From: an uncultured Eubacterium sp.
GTDB lineage: Bacteria > Bacillota > Clostridia > Lachnospirales > Lachnospiraceae
Assembly (NCBI GenBank): GCA_910584645.1
Contig: CAJUAU010000016.1
Coordinates: forward strand, 3,963 to 67,962
Direction: 5' to 3'
DNA length: 64,000 nucleotides
The notes under the pieces are model-generated. The model had not been told where the DNA came from, did not search any database, and was given only the letters and a program-made list of their open reading frames with translations. The position numbers and the translations under genes were made by a program. Shown here in pieces: positions 26,057-33,989 of this stretch (positions are counted from its first letter, which is position 1; every line of letters begins with the position of its first letter).

Positions 26057-26072
26057 AAATGGAGGGATTATC

Positions 26073-26882
26073 ATGATTCAGCTTGTTGTATGTGATGTGG
26101 ACGGCACCCTGATTGAGGATGGTGGTTCTGCAGAATCACTTAACCCGGAATATTACGAAGTGATCCGGAAGCTGGGGGAGAAAGGGATACAGTTTGCTGT
26201 CTGTAGCGGAAGACAGAAAGTGAGTGTGGAAAAACTATTTGCACCGGTCAAGGATCAGATCTATCTGGCAGTGGATGGCGGAAGCATGGTATTTTACCGG
26301 GGGGAGTGTATCTATTCCAAAACTCTTTCCAAGGAATTGTGCCGGGAGCTTATCGAGGATGCCAGGCAGATTCCCCAGTGTGACATCATGGTCTGCGGTC
26401 TGAAACGCGCTTATGCGGCCAGTGCAGATTCAGAGATGTACCGCTGGATGGTAAACGGATATGGATACGATATCCAGGCAGTTGGGGATCTGACGAAGAA
26501 TGTACCGGATGAGATCGTAAAAATCTCACTATATCATCACAATATGGTAGAGAAGCTGACGGATCCCTGGTTTCGTCCCAGATGGGAGCAGCGGGTTCGG
26601 CTGAATGTGGCTGGCATCCAGTGGCTGGACTGTGTTCCTGTGTCTTCTGGAAAGGGAACGGCTGTGGAATTTTTGCAGCAGGCACTTTCCATAGGGAAAG
26701 AAGAAACGATGGCATTTGGGGATAATCAGAATGATATGGACATGCTGAGGTGTGCTGGAAAGAGTTTTGCGGTAGCTAACGCAAGAGACGAATTAAAGGA
26801 AATAGCGACAGGGATATGTGGTTCATATGGGGAAGATGGGGTACTGCGGGAGTTAAAAAAGTTACTAAAAGGGATACTTTGA
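26073..26882 (+). CDS. HAD superfamily (Cof-type, IIB) phosphatase
   Basis: A 269-residue hydrolase. Motif I is VCDVDGTLIEDGG with the nucleophile and acid Asp pair near residues 8 and 10; motif II is VCSGRQ; the IIB cap lies at about 85-190; motif III/IV is MAFGDNQNDMDML. These enzymes dephosphorylate sugar phosphates or flavin/pyridoxal phosphates; the substrate is not predictable. GGAGG precedes the ATG, placed right behind the repeat array. The HD-GYP gene starts 12 bases later, so the two are co-transcribed. Confidence 0.9.
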   Translation: MIQLVVCDVDGTLIEDGGSAESLNPEYYEVIRKLGEKGIQFAVCSGRQKVSVEKLFAPVKDQIYLAVDGGSMVFYRGECIYSKTLSKELCRELIEDARQIPQCDIMVCGLKRAYAASADSEMYRWMVNGYGYDIQAVGDLTKNVPDEIVKISLYHHNMVEKLTDPWFRPRWEQRVRLNVAGIQWLDCVPVSSGKGTAVEFLQQALSIGKEETMAFGDNQNDMDMLRCAGKSFAVANARDELKEIATGICGSYGEDGVLRELKKLLKGIL

Positions 26883-26894
26883 GAGGAGAATAGA

Positions 26895-27605
26895 ATGGAA
26901 GATAAGGTTACGGTGTGGGTGGCAGTTGTTGTGATCGTTGTGTTTATCTGTATGACAGGCTGTTTCTTTTTTATGCTGCGTAAAATACGGCATTTGGAAG
27001 CACAGAAAAGGGGATACCAGAGCATTGTAAACCAGTCGCTGGAAACCTTTGCCCACGCCATCGATGCCAAAGATCGGGATACCAATGGGCATTCGATCCG
27101 GGTGGCTGTATATTCCAGGGAGATTGCCAGGCGAATGGGACTGACAGAGGAGGAGCAGGAGCAGATTTATTACATGGGGATGCTGCATGATATCGGAAAG
27201 ATTGGGATTCCAGACTCCATTCTCAAGAAGCCGGGAAAACTGACAGAGGAAGAGATGGAAGTGATCCGCAGCCATCCCGCCATTGGCGGTGAGATATTGA
27301 AAGATTTCACTGCGGTAGAAGGCATCAGCGCCGGGGCGAGATACCACCACGAGCGGTTTGACGGCACCGGGTATAATGAGGGATTGAAGGGCAGGGAAAT
27401 TCCGTTATTTGCCCGTATTATCTGTGTGGCGGACTGCTATGATACCATGTCAAGCAGACGGGTATACAAAGAACACAGGGATGAAGAGTACATATTAAAT
27501 GAATTCAAAGAGTGCAGCGGGAATCAGTTTGATCCGGATATTGTACCTTTTATGATCGATATGATTAAGGATGGGACGGTAAAAAAGTGGAATGGCAGGA
27601 GTTAG
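26895..27605 (+). CDS. Membrane-anchored HD-GYP-like domain protein (GYN variant)
   Basis: A 236-residue protein. One membrane segment (about 7-28) leads into an HD-GYP domain: HSIRVAVYSREIARRMG, the metal-binding HDIGKIGIPD, HPAIGGEIL, then HHERFDGTGYNEGLKG, and FARIICVADCYDTM. HD-GYP enzymes cleave cyclic di-GMP. Here the third signature residue is Asn (GYN instead of GYP), while the metal ligands are kept. It may hydrolyse another nucleotide or have altered partner binding. Nothing else resembling a sensor domain is present. A terminator follows. Confidence 0.85.
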   Translation: MEDKVTVWVAVVVIVVFICMTGCFFFMLRKIRHLEAQKRGYQSIVNQSLETFAHAIDAKDRDTNGHSIRVAVYSREIARRMGLTEEEQEQIYYMGMLHDIGKIGIPDSILKKPGKLTEEEMEVIRSHPAIGGEILKDFTAVEGISAGARYHHERFDGTGYNEGLKGREIPLFARIICVADCYDTMSSRRVYKEHRDEEYILNEFKECSGNQFDPDIVPFMIDMIKDGTVKKWNGRS

Positions 27606-27683
27606 CCTATGCCGGTGTGGCCCGCAATAGTTTTAGCTGTAAGAAAATCTAAGAGATGGTTACAGACTATAAATTTTAGAGAA

Positions 27684-27711
27684 AGATACACGGAATGTGT
27701 GTCTTTTTTCT
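27684..27711 (+). terminator. Intrinsic terminator after the HD-GYP gene
   Basis: AGATACAC (27684-27691) pairs with GTGTGTCT (27697-27704, one G-T pair) and is followed by six T. Confidence 0.8.
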
Positions 27712-27740
27712 TTGACAAAACGTATAATAAAATGTATAAT
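27712..27740 (+). promoter_or_regulatory. Consensus sigma-A promoter of the MarR operon
   Basis: TTGACA (27712-27717) and TATAAT (27735-27740) with a 17-base spacer, a perfect consensus. It begins at the foot of the preceding terminator. Confidence 0.88.
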
Positions 27741-27759
27741 TGTTCTAAATAGAACAATT
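27738..27759. promoter_or_regulatory. MarR-type operator overlapping the -10 box
   Basis: AATTGTTCTA and TAGAACAATT form perfect 10-bp arms around AA. The dyad covers the end of the -10 box and the start region of the MarR gene's promoter, so bound repressor would block RNA polymerase. MarR proteins usually bind such palindromes in their own promoters. Confidence 0.8.
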
Positions 27760-27775
27760 AAGAAAGGAAGGAATA

Positions 27776-28204
27776 ATGCATTTTTGGGACCAACATAAAA
27801 CTATTACGTATTATTATGAAAAGCTTACCCGTTTGGTATGTGACCAATATGAATTAACTCAGATGGAATATGACATACTGATGTTTTTATATAATAATCC
27901 ACAATATAATACTGCGGCAGATATTGTGAAGGTTCGTAAATCTACAAAATCACATGTTTCGACTTCACTAAAACTGCTTGAAGACAAGGGGTTAGTTAAA
28001 AAGAAACAGCGTGAAGATAATAAAAAGCACATAGAGATATTTTTGTTGGATTCTGCACAGGAAATAGTTCAAGCTGGACTAAGTGTACAGAAAGAATTTG
28101 TGAATAATATGTTCCAGGGGCTTACAGAGGAAGAAATGGTTATGTGCAAGCGTGTATTCAGCAAAATATGCAATAACGCTGAAAATCATTTAAAAGATAG
28201 ATGA
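27776..28204 (+). CDS. MarR family transcriptional regulator
   Basis: A 142-residue winged-helix protein. The helix-turn-helix lies near residues 45-70 (YNTAADIVKVRKSTKSHVSTSLKLLEDKGLV), followed by the wing KKKQREDNKKHIEIFLL. AAAGGAAGG precedes the ATG. MarR proteins sense phenolic or lipophilic ligands or oxidants and release DNA. The perfect dyad in its promoter indicates autorepression and control of the two membrane proteins downstream. AT content is higher than in the upstream genes, hinting at recent acquisition. Confidence 0.9.
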   Translation: MHFWDQHKTITYYYEKLTRLVCDQYELTQMEYDILMFLYNNPQYNTAADIVKVRKSTKSHVSTSLKLLEDKGLVKKKQREDNKKHIEIFLLDSAQEIVQAGLSVQKEFVNNMFQGLTEEEMVMCKRVFSKICNNAENHLKDR

Positions 28205-28220
28205 GAATGGAGGTGAAAAA

Positions 28221-28658
28221 GTGTTTCGTGTAAAAAAGAGAACGCTTTTGCTGATAGCTGGTATTGTATGGCTGATAGCTGGATTCAATGTGGCAAGACT
28301 TGGTGTTTTATCATATTTACTGATTGAATCTCAGTGGTATCTATACTTATTTTCAGTAATAGTATTTATGCTGTTTGGAATAATGTTTTTCCAAATGAGC
28401 AGGAAGCATACTAAAAGAATACTTGGATATGAAGACTATAGACCATTTTGGCATTTCTTTGATCTGAAGGCATATATTATTATGGCTTGCATGATGGGGG
28501 GCGGAATTGGTTTTAGAGCTGGTGGCATATTCCCGGACATTTTTGTTGCATTCTTTTATTCTGGACTGGGCTGTGCATTAGCATTAGCGGGTGTGTTGTT
28601 TTTAAGAAATTATTTTTGTTATGCAAGATTTTTGGAAAAGGAGACTACAACATTATGA
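28221..28658 (+). CDS. Small membrane protein of the MarR operon
   Basis: A 145-residue protein with four likely membrane segments (about 8-28, 40-58, 86-104 and 110-128). GTG 28221 is the start, preceded by GGAGGTG. No family is recognised. The cytoplasmic loop RKHTKRILGYEDYRPFWHFFDLKAYI is a noticeable motif. Its stop overlaps the next ATG (ATGA), so both membrane proteins are made in balanced amounts and may form one complex, perhaps an export system for the MarR ligand; this is inference. Confidence 0.7.
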   Translation: MFRVKKRTLLLIAGIVWLIAGFNVARLGVLSYLLIESQWYLYLFSVIVFMLFGIMFFQMSRKHTKRILGYEDYRPFWHFFDLKAYIIMACMMGGGIGFRAGGIFPDIFVAFFYSGLGCALALAGVLFLRNYFCYARFLEKETTTL

Positions 28659-29335
28659 CAAAGGATACTTATAAGCCTCGTGTACCAGATTTGATGGAGG
28701 CAATTTTTGATATCTGTTATTTGACATTTGATCTGATTGCAGGAATTCTGTTTTTTGCTTTCTCAAAAGGCAATATTTTGTTTGTTCTTTATGGAATATT
28801 GACATTAACTCTTTGTGGAGGAGATGCATTTCATCTTATTCCTCGTGTGATTAGAGCTATCAAAGGAAGCAATGAAAAAATTAAGAAGCAGCTTGGAATT
28901 GGTCTTCAGGTTTCATCTATCACGATGACTATTTTCTATATCATTCTTCTTTATATTTGGAAACTTACATTTTATGAGATGAAAGCCCCTGTTATTTTAG
29001 AAATTATTATCTGGGTTTCTGCAATTGTAAGGATTGTAATCTGCTTTCTGCCACAGAATAACTGGTGTAGTGATGAAGGTAATCTAAAATTATCTATTAT
29101 TAGAAATGCGGTATTTGCTGTTACTGGAATTGGTGTGATAATTTTGTATGCTATTTCTGGTAATACATATGGATATCATATGACAAGAATGGTAGCAGCT
29201 ATAATTATTTCATTTGGATGTTATCTTCCAGTAACATTACTCAGTAAGAAGATGCCTAAGATTGGAATGCTTATGATCCCAAAGACTTGTGCATATATCT
29301 GGGTAATTGTTATGGGATTGCAATTATTATTCTGA
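28655..29335 (+). CDS. Multi-pass membrane protein of the MarR operon
   Basis: A 226-residue protein with about seven hydrophobic segments and no recognised family. ATG 28655 is preferred over an upstream in-frame start (28616) because AAAGGAG lies 13-19 bases before it and it overlaps the preceding stop (ATGA). GGDAFHLIPRVIRAIKG near residues 50-66 is a conserved-looking loop. It ends the operon; the next feature is a decayed IS element. Confidence 0.68.
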   Translation: MTKDTYKPRVPDLMEAIFDICYLTFDLIAGILFFAFSKGNILFVLYGILTLTLCGGDAFHLIPRVIRAIKGSNEKIKKQLGIGLQVSSITMTIFYIILLYIWKLTFYEMKAPVILEIIIWVSAIVRIVICFLPQNNWCSDEGNLKLSIIRNAVFAVTGIGVIILYAISGNTYGYHMTRMVAAIIISFGCYLPVTLLSKKMPKIGMLMIPKTCAYIWVIVMGLQLLF

Positions 29336-29440
29336 ATATTATTATGTCATTATGGTGTTAGAATATAAATAGCACAAATCAAAATGAGATATCCCCTAAT
29401 TCATGTTATAATAGTTTCATTACCAAAGGAGGTACTCATT

Positions 29441-29736
29441 ATGTCCAGAACGAAACAGCACAGCAGACCGTTTAAGTTGGTTGCCGTTCAATACCATAAG
29501 GAACACCCCGATTTCAGTCAGGCTGAGTGTGCTAGAAATCCCGGTATCGGCACCAGTACCCTTTCCTGCTGGGAATCTCAATACAGAGATAATTCCGGTG
29601 ACATTTCCATCAGGGGTTCCGGTAATTATTCCTCCGACGAGCAAAAGGAGATTGCTCGTCTTAAGAGGGAACTCCGTGAAGCACAGGATGCTCTTGATGT
29701 CTTAAAAAAGCCATCCGCATTCTGGGCAACGACTAA
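29441..29736 (+). pseudogene. IS3-family OrfA (frameshifted)
   Basis: MSRTKQHSRPFKLVAVQYHKEHPDFSQ is the HTH domain of IS3-type OrfA and DEQKEIARLKRELREAQDALDVLKK the leucine zipper. The A-run at 29704-29709 is one base short compared with the A-AAA-AAG slippery site expected here: with one more A the frame would read KKAIRILGND and stop at 29736. As it stands the frame runs on into nonsense up to 29893. The programmed frameshift to orfB is therefore lost. Confidence 0.75.
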
Positions 29737-30358
29737 CAGAAGCTGTCTATACCGAAGTTTCTGCCAAGGTAGAGGCTGCCAAGGCTGTACACCGCCGGGT
29801 CTCTATTTCTGGAATGCTGAAATTTTTATGCGTGTCACGTTCCGGCTATCATGCTTTCCTTCACAGAATGGTGTCTGTCTCCCGTCAGCGTAAGGAATCT
29901 GTCAAACGGATGATCCAACAGATTTATGACAAGCTCAACCAAAACTATGGTGCCCCTAAAATCAGCAGGGAATTTCGTAAATCCGGTATCCGTATTGCCG
30001 AGCGGACCGTTGGAACTTACATGAAACAAATGGGCATTAAAGTCCAATGGGTAAGACCATGGACTGCCACTACACGAAACTCCGATTTCAGCAGCCAGCT
30101 TCACAACATCCTTAATGATAACCTGACATCTCCTAACACCGTCTGGTGTACAGACATTACTTATATCTGGCCTCATGAAGGCTTTGTCTACCTGACAAGC
30201 ATTATGGACCTATAAGCAAGAAAAATCATTGCATGGAAACTCTCCGATTCTATGGAGGTATCCTGCGTCATTGATATCATAAATAAAGCGAAAGCACACC
30301 GGAGAGGCAGTCTTCCCCCGCATCATCCACAGCGACAGGGGAAGCCAGTATAAAAGCA
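29733..30358 (+). pseudogene. IS3-family OrfB integrase (nonsense codon, frameshift, truncated)
   Basis: The frame reads LTEAVYTEVSAKVEAAKAVHRR and continues through VSRSGYHAFLHR, NYGAPKISREF and NTVWCTDITYI (first catalytic Asp), then hits TAA at 30213 where Tyr is expected, and continues ARKIIAWKLSDSM. After a frameshift near 30310 the second motif HSDRGSQY is visible at about 30326-30350. The region with the catalytic Glu is missing. Inactive. Confidence 0.8.
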
Positions 30359-30631
30359 TACGATCTCAGTTATGTTTTTTTTGTTCAAAAAAATCTAAAT
30401 ATGATATAATGAGATGAAATAGTGGATTAGACACTTAAATGAGTAATATTGATTTGTAAAGTTATGAAAACAGCACTATACACTGCAGACCTATATTTTA
30501 GTGTTACAATCCTATGAAAATAAAGGGGTATTATTGATGATAGTATAGAATTTTGAGAAGAATTAAACTGTGTTTTGGAAAATATAGGATTTTGCAATTA
30601 GAAATTTTAATAGAAACTTATGGGAGGACAG
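30359..30631. other. AT-rich leader/promoter region of the interrupted restriction-like operon
   Basis: No open frame with a ribosome site is seen here. TTGTTC (30381-30386) and TATAAT (30405-30410), 18 bases apart, is a possible weak promoter pointing to the ATG at 30632. The segment may contain the start of the operon that is split by the mobile element. Confidence 0.35.
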
Positions 30632-32513
30632 ATGATAGATACAAGTAAATCAAGTTCAGTCGGTCATTTTTTGCGGACAGTTCAATACATACCATCCTTT
30701 TCTGTTCCCTGCTCCTGCGTTTGCTTTCGTTTGACTTCTCCCTCTGCACCTTTTTCGCACATATCGGGCAATATTTTGAAATAGCAGAGCCAGGGACGTA
30801 TTCAACACTGCACACCATACAATTCTTTGACGGCAACGCTGTCCACCGTTTTGTGGGTGTGATATGTAATTCACCGACAAAGCCGATGAATTTATAGTAA
30901 ATCTTGATTTCCTGTTTCACTGTTCCGTCCGCTGACTTCTCACGCTCCGAAACAAGTATCTTGTCTATCAAGGTGTTTACGATGGTTGCGTCCAGTTCCT
31001 TTAAGCCTTGATAATTGCGGATAAGGGAGAGGAAGTCACGGATTCCCTGCGATTTCTCATAGCTTTCATTGAGCGTTTCCGTTACTTCTTTCAGTCTTGC
31101 TTCGATTTCAAGCTGTTCTTTCTGGTATTTCCCCGACATCATCTCAAAATTCCGCTCGGTGATACGCTCCATGACCTTATCCTCATAGAGAGAGGAAAAC
31201 AGCCTGTCAAGCTCCGCAAGGCGTTTGTTCAGCTTCTTCCGTTCTTTCTCCATTGCCTTTGCCTTGCTCTGGTCTGTTTCCGTGAGCCGCTTTTCAATCG
31301 CCCTCACCGCCCGCTCGTCATTCACCGCCATATCCGCAAAACGGTTGATGTCGGCAAGGACGGCGTTGAATAAGTCCCTCGCTTCAATGGCGTGTGCGGT
31401 ACACATGACGTTGCCGTACCTGCCATAATTATTACAGGTGTATTGTACGCAGTCGATAATGTCGGGGCGTTTCCTCCTGTTTGCGCTCATAGCCCGCAAA
31501 GCGTAGCCGCAGTCCGCACACTTGATAACGCCTGCAAAGATATTCTCAAAGCCGCCCTTGTTTTCTGGTAATCTGCGGCTTGTAATAAGCTGCTGTACGG
31601 TATCAAATTCCTCCTGCGTGACTATCCCCTCATGGGTGTCGGGTATCACTTCCCATTCTTCGGGCAGCTTAGAGGGACGTTTCTTGCTTTTCATATTGGC
31701 GGCAATCCGCTTGTAGCCTGCAAGGTTTCCCGCATATATCGGGCTTCTTAAAATGTTCCTCACACTGTTCTCACTCCAAATATAACGGTTTTCTTCGTTG
31801 TCCTCAAAGTACCGTTCATAGCCTGTTGCCCCCTGCTCCGCCGCATAAGCGGCAGGGCGTAAAATATGCTGCTTATTAAGGTGCTTGCGGATTTTAGAGA
31901 TTCCGTTTCCCGCTAATGCAAGGTCAAATATCTCCCTTACTACATGGGCAACCTTACCATCTATCAGCAGGTGGTTATGGTCGGCAGGGTCTTTGATATA
32001 CCCATAGGGTGCATACGTCCCCATGAATTTCCCCTGCTGAAACCTTGCACGGTACGCCGATTTTATCTTGACCGACACATCGGCAGAATACATTTCGTTT
32101 AGGATATTTCGGAATGGGGTAATGTCCATCGCCGATTTATTGAGCGTGTCCACGCCGTCATTGACCGCTATATACCGCACGTTATTTTCGGGAAAAAAGA
32201 CTTCGAGATACAGTCCGCAGTCAAGGTAATTCCTCCCTAAACGTGATAAATCTTTCGTAATCACGCAGTTTATCCGTCCGTTTTCAATGTCCTTAATCAT
32301 GTTCTGGAAGCTCGGTCTTTGGAAATTCGTACCAGAATAACCGTCGTCCACATACGTTTTTGCCAAGTGCCAGCCCTGCTTTTTCACATAATCCGTAAGG
32401 ATAGATTTCTGTGTGGCAATGCTCGCACTCTCGTTATCCGTGCCATCGTCCTTTGACAAGCGACAGTAAATGCCGACTTCATAAATCTTATTTTCCGTTC
32501 TTATCCCTGCCAT
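30618..32513 (-). CDS. Large serine recombinase, TndX/TnpX type
   Basis: A 631-residue site-specific recombinase that excises and inserts the element. The resolvase domain has the nucleophile Ser in YCRLSKDD (about residue 18) and SIATQKSILTDYV, GYSGTNFQRP, ITKDLSRLGRNYLD. The recombinase domain (about 165-280), zinc ribbon (CADCGYAL with a distal Cys pair, about 325-365), a coiled coil (about 400-480) and a Cys-rich tail (CMVCSVEYV, CPICAKK) follow. The last 13 codons and the stop lie in flanking chromosomal DNA beyond the junction: after joining to the element's other end, the tail would read NDRHSK-stop instead. The gene is at the element's left edge, as in Tn4451 and Tn5397. Confidence 0.93.
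   Translation of the reverse strand: MAGIRTENKIYEVGIYCRLSKDDGTDNESASIATQKSILTDYVKKQGWHLAKTYVDDGYSGTNFQRPSFQNMIKDIENGRINCVITKDLSRLGRNYLDCGLYLEVFFPENNVRYIAVNDGVDTLNKSAMDITPFRNILNEMYSADVSVKIKSAYRARFQQGKFMGTYAPYGYIKDPADHNHLLIDGKVAHVVREIFDLALAGNGISKIRKHLNKQHILRPAAYAAEQGATGYERYFEDNEENRYIWSENSVRNILRSPIYAGNLAGYKRIAANMKSKKRPSKLPEEWEVIPDTHEGIVTQEEFDTVQQLITSRRLPENKGGFENIFAGVIKCADCGYALRAMSANRRKRPDIIDCVQYTCNNYGRYGNVMCTAHAIEARDLFNAVLADINRFADMAVNDERAVRAIEKRLTETDQSKAKAMEKERKKLNKRLAELDRLFSSLYEDKVMERITERNFEMMSGKYQKEQLEIEARLKEVTETLNESYEKSQGIRDFLSLIRNYQGLKELDATIVNTLIDKILVSEREKSADGTVKQEIKIYYKFIGFVGELHITPTKRWTALPSKNCMVCSVEYVPGSAISKYCPICAKKVQREKSNESKRRSREQKRMVCIELSAKNDRLNLIYLYLSSVLP
30632..30661 (+). pseudogene. 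5' end (10 codons) of the gene interrupted by the mobile element
   Basis: GGGAGGACAG followed by ATG gives a good ribosome site and start. The ten codons read MIDTSKSSSV, the last being GTC at the element's left junction. The matching remainder begins with GTC at 40900 and continues RKIRPTSV in the same frame. Without the element, a 159-residue protein would result. See the 3' part at 40894-41352. Confidence 0.72.
30659..30661. other. Left junction (attachment core GTC)
   Basis: Chromosomal side: coding start of the interrupted gene (AAGTTCA before GTC). Element side: end of the serine recombinase gene (GGTCATTTTTTGC after GTC). Only three bases are shared with the right junction, normal for serine recombinases, which need just a 2-base core. 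Confidence 0.65.
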
Positions 32514-32566
32514 GCTGTTAAACCTCCGTCTTTGCTCTACTTATTTCATGTTCCATTGCGTACATT

Positions 32567-32758
32567 CTAAGCGGATATACCCTCATTGTCGAAGGTGTCA
32601 TCTTTGGCAATCTTCCTCCGTATATCCTCGGAGATAATCGGGATAAATGCTTCTGCAACGGTCTGTGTGCCGACATATTCCCGACTGATAATTACCTGCA
32701 CTCGTGCTTTTGGCACGATACGCTTTCTCTTTCTGTTCGCTGTCTTATCCTCGCCCAT
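32567..32758 (-). CDS. Small conserved-looking protein of the mobile element
   Basis: A 63-residue protein (MGEDKTANRKRKRIVPKARV start) with a basic N-terminus and a segment EYVGTQTVAEAFIPIISEDIRRKI. No family is recognised. GGAAG lies about eight bases before the ATG at 32758; a longer frame from 32830 that touches the ydbC-like stop is also possible. Its place just upstream of the recombinase gene and in the same direction suggests a role in recombination directionality or element maintenance, but that is a guess. Confidence 0.55.
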   Translation of the reverse strand: MGEDKTANRKRKRIVPKARVQVIISREYVGTQTVAEAFIPIISEDIRRKIAKDDTFDNEGISA

Positions 32759-32829
32759 ACTCAAATCTTCCTTTCCAGACAGGGCAGGGGAGCGTTTGAA
32801 AATGCCCCCACCCTGCCCATCAGATACCA

Positions 32830-33060
32830 TTAATCACTGCTGTTCATTTCTTTCTGCAATGCTTTAAGGAGTGCCGCCGCTTCATCAGCGGTCAATGTGA
32901 TTCCCTTTCCGCATTTCTCACGGTTCGGGGAAAAGCTGCGGATGTCATACTTCGGCTCGTTCCCATTCCATGAAATCAAGTTGATTTCTTTTGTATAGCC
33001 GCTTTCGCTTGCCGACAACACGGCGATTTCCTTTACAATCTCATACTGGATTTCTTTCAT
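32830..33060 (-). CDS. YdbC/PC4-like single-stranded DNA-binding protein
   Basis: A 76-residue protein matching the YdbC (PC4-related) family: IVKEIAVLSASESGYTKEINLISWNGNEPKYDIRSFSP, then KGITLTADEAAALLKAL. Family members bind single-stranded DNA as dimers, useful during conjugative transfer of a nicked strand. It lies between parB and the recombinase gene on the element. Confidence 0.75.
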   Translation of the reverse strand: MKEIQYEIVKEIAVLSASESGYTKEINLISWNGNEPKYDIRSFSPNREKCGKGITLTADEAAALLKALQKEMNSSD

Positions 33061-33126
33061 TTCTGCCTTGCCTTTCTGTTTTTTTATCTGTTCAGAGTTT
33101 TGTATTTACCTCCCGAAAAGAGAAGA

Positions 33127-33981
33127 TTAGCGGCTGTCCCTGTTCCGTTTCCTCTGCAATTCACGCTCCAAAAGTTTGATGATGGTGTCCTCCATCTGCT
33201 TCGGCGTTGTGCCTTTCGGGAAGTATTTCTTTAACCGCTCCATGCCGATTTTCACGGTTTCTTTCTGGTTTCCCTTTTCCTCCGTCATAATCGCAAAGAT
33301 GGTATCCATGTCAAGCCGCCCGCTCTGGCTTAGGCTTTTCATCCGCTGTGCCTGTGAGAGTGAGGGCGTTGCTTCTTCACTTTCCATTGTGGCAAATAAA
33401 TTTTCCTGCTCGTCTTTCTTTAAAAAGGACAGCTCCACCGCAGGCGTGAGGGCGATTCTACCCTCGTCCACCATCTGCAAAATCGGCGGTATCAGCTCCG
33501 TTAAGCGGATAAACCGCTGTACGGTCATCCTGCCAACGCCGAAGCCCTGCGCCACTTTATCGTCTGTCCGCAACTTCGTCCCAACTTGTGACGAGGTTAA
33601 ATCTGTGCGGAATCCCTGCCGCTTCATGGCTTCGGATTTCATCTTGTAGGCAAACGCCCGCTCGCTCGGCAGGATATTTTCACGCTGTAAATTACTGTCT
33701 ACAAGGGTGATGATGGCTCGGTCACGGTCTAAGGGCAGGACAAAAGCGGGGATTGTGTTTATCCCTGCAAGCTCCGAAGCACGGACACGCCGCTGTCCTG
33801 CAATGATTTCATAGCCGTTCCCGTCCTCTTTCGGGCGTGTGATTATCGGCGTTACGATTCCAAACTCTTTGATACTCTCTGCTAATTCTGACAACATTTC
33901 GTCCTCCACTACATGAAACGGGTTATCGGGAAACGGATATAAATCTGCGGTCTTTAATACCTTAAAATCCTGTTTCTTCAT
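33127..33981 (-). CDS. ParB/Spo0J-family protein
   Basis: A 284-residue DNA-binding protein. The N-terminal ParB nuclease-like domain has LYPFPDNPFHV, IKEFGIVTPIITRP and the family box EIIAGQRRVRASELAG (about 60-75). A helix-turn-helix region (DKVAQGFGVGRMTVQRFIRLTEL, about 145-168) follows. On integrative elements, such proteins often regulate or stabilise the circular form. No ParA partner is present on this element. It directly follows the relaxase gene. Confidence 0.88.
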   Translation of the reverse strand: MKKQDFKVLKTADLYPFPDNPFHVVEDEMLSELAESIKEFGIVTPIITRPKEDGNGYEIIAGQRRVRASELAGINTIPAFVLPLDRDRAIITLVDSNLQRENILPSERAFAYKMKSEAMKRQGFRTDLTSSQVGTKLRTDDKVAQGFGVGRMTVQRFIRLTELIPPILQMVDEGRIALTPAVELSFLKKDEQENLFATMESEEATPSLSQAQRMKSLSQSGRLDMDTIFAIMTEEKGNQKETVKIGMERLKKYFPKGTTPKQMEDTIIKLLERELQRKRNRDSR

Positions 33982-33989
33982 TCACATTT

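Larger units (their letters stand above)
29441..30358 (+). mobile_element. Decayed IS3-family insertion sequence, truncated
   Basis: Remains of orfA and orfB of an IS3-family transposase are recognisable, but with at least two frame errors and one nonsense codon, and homology stops near 30358 within the catalytic domain. A possible promoter and ribosome site (AAAGGAGG, 29426-29433) precede orfA. No terminal inverted repeats could be paired, so the true ends are unknown. It cannot move by itself. Confidence 0.8.

Noticed and set aside
25784..26074. Frames on both strands inside the repeat block
   Set aside because: Their translations are repeats (e.g. ARHPCELRSLCC twice) caused by the DNA repeat, without a proper start.
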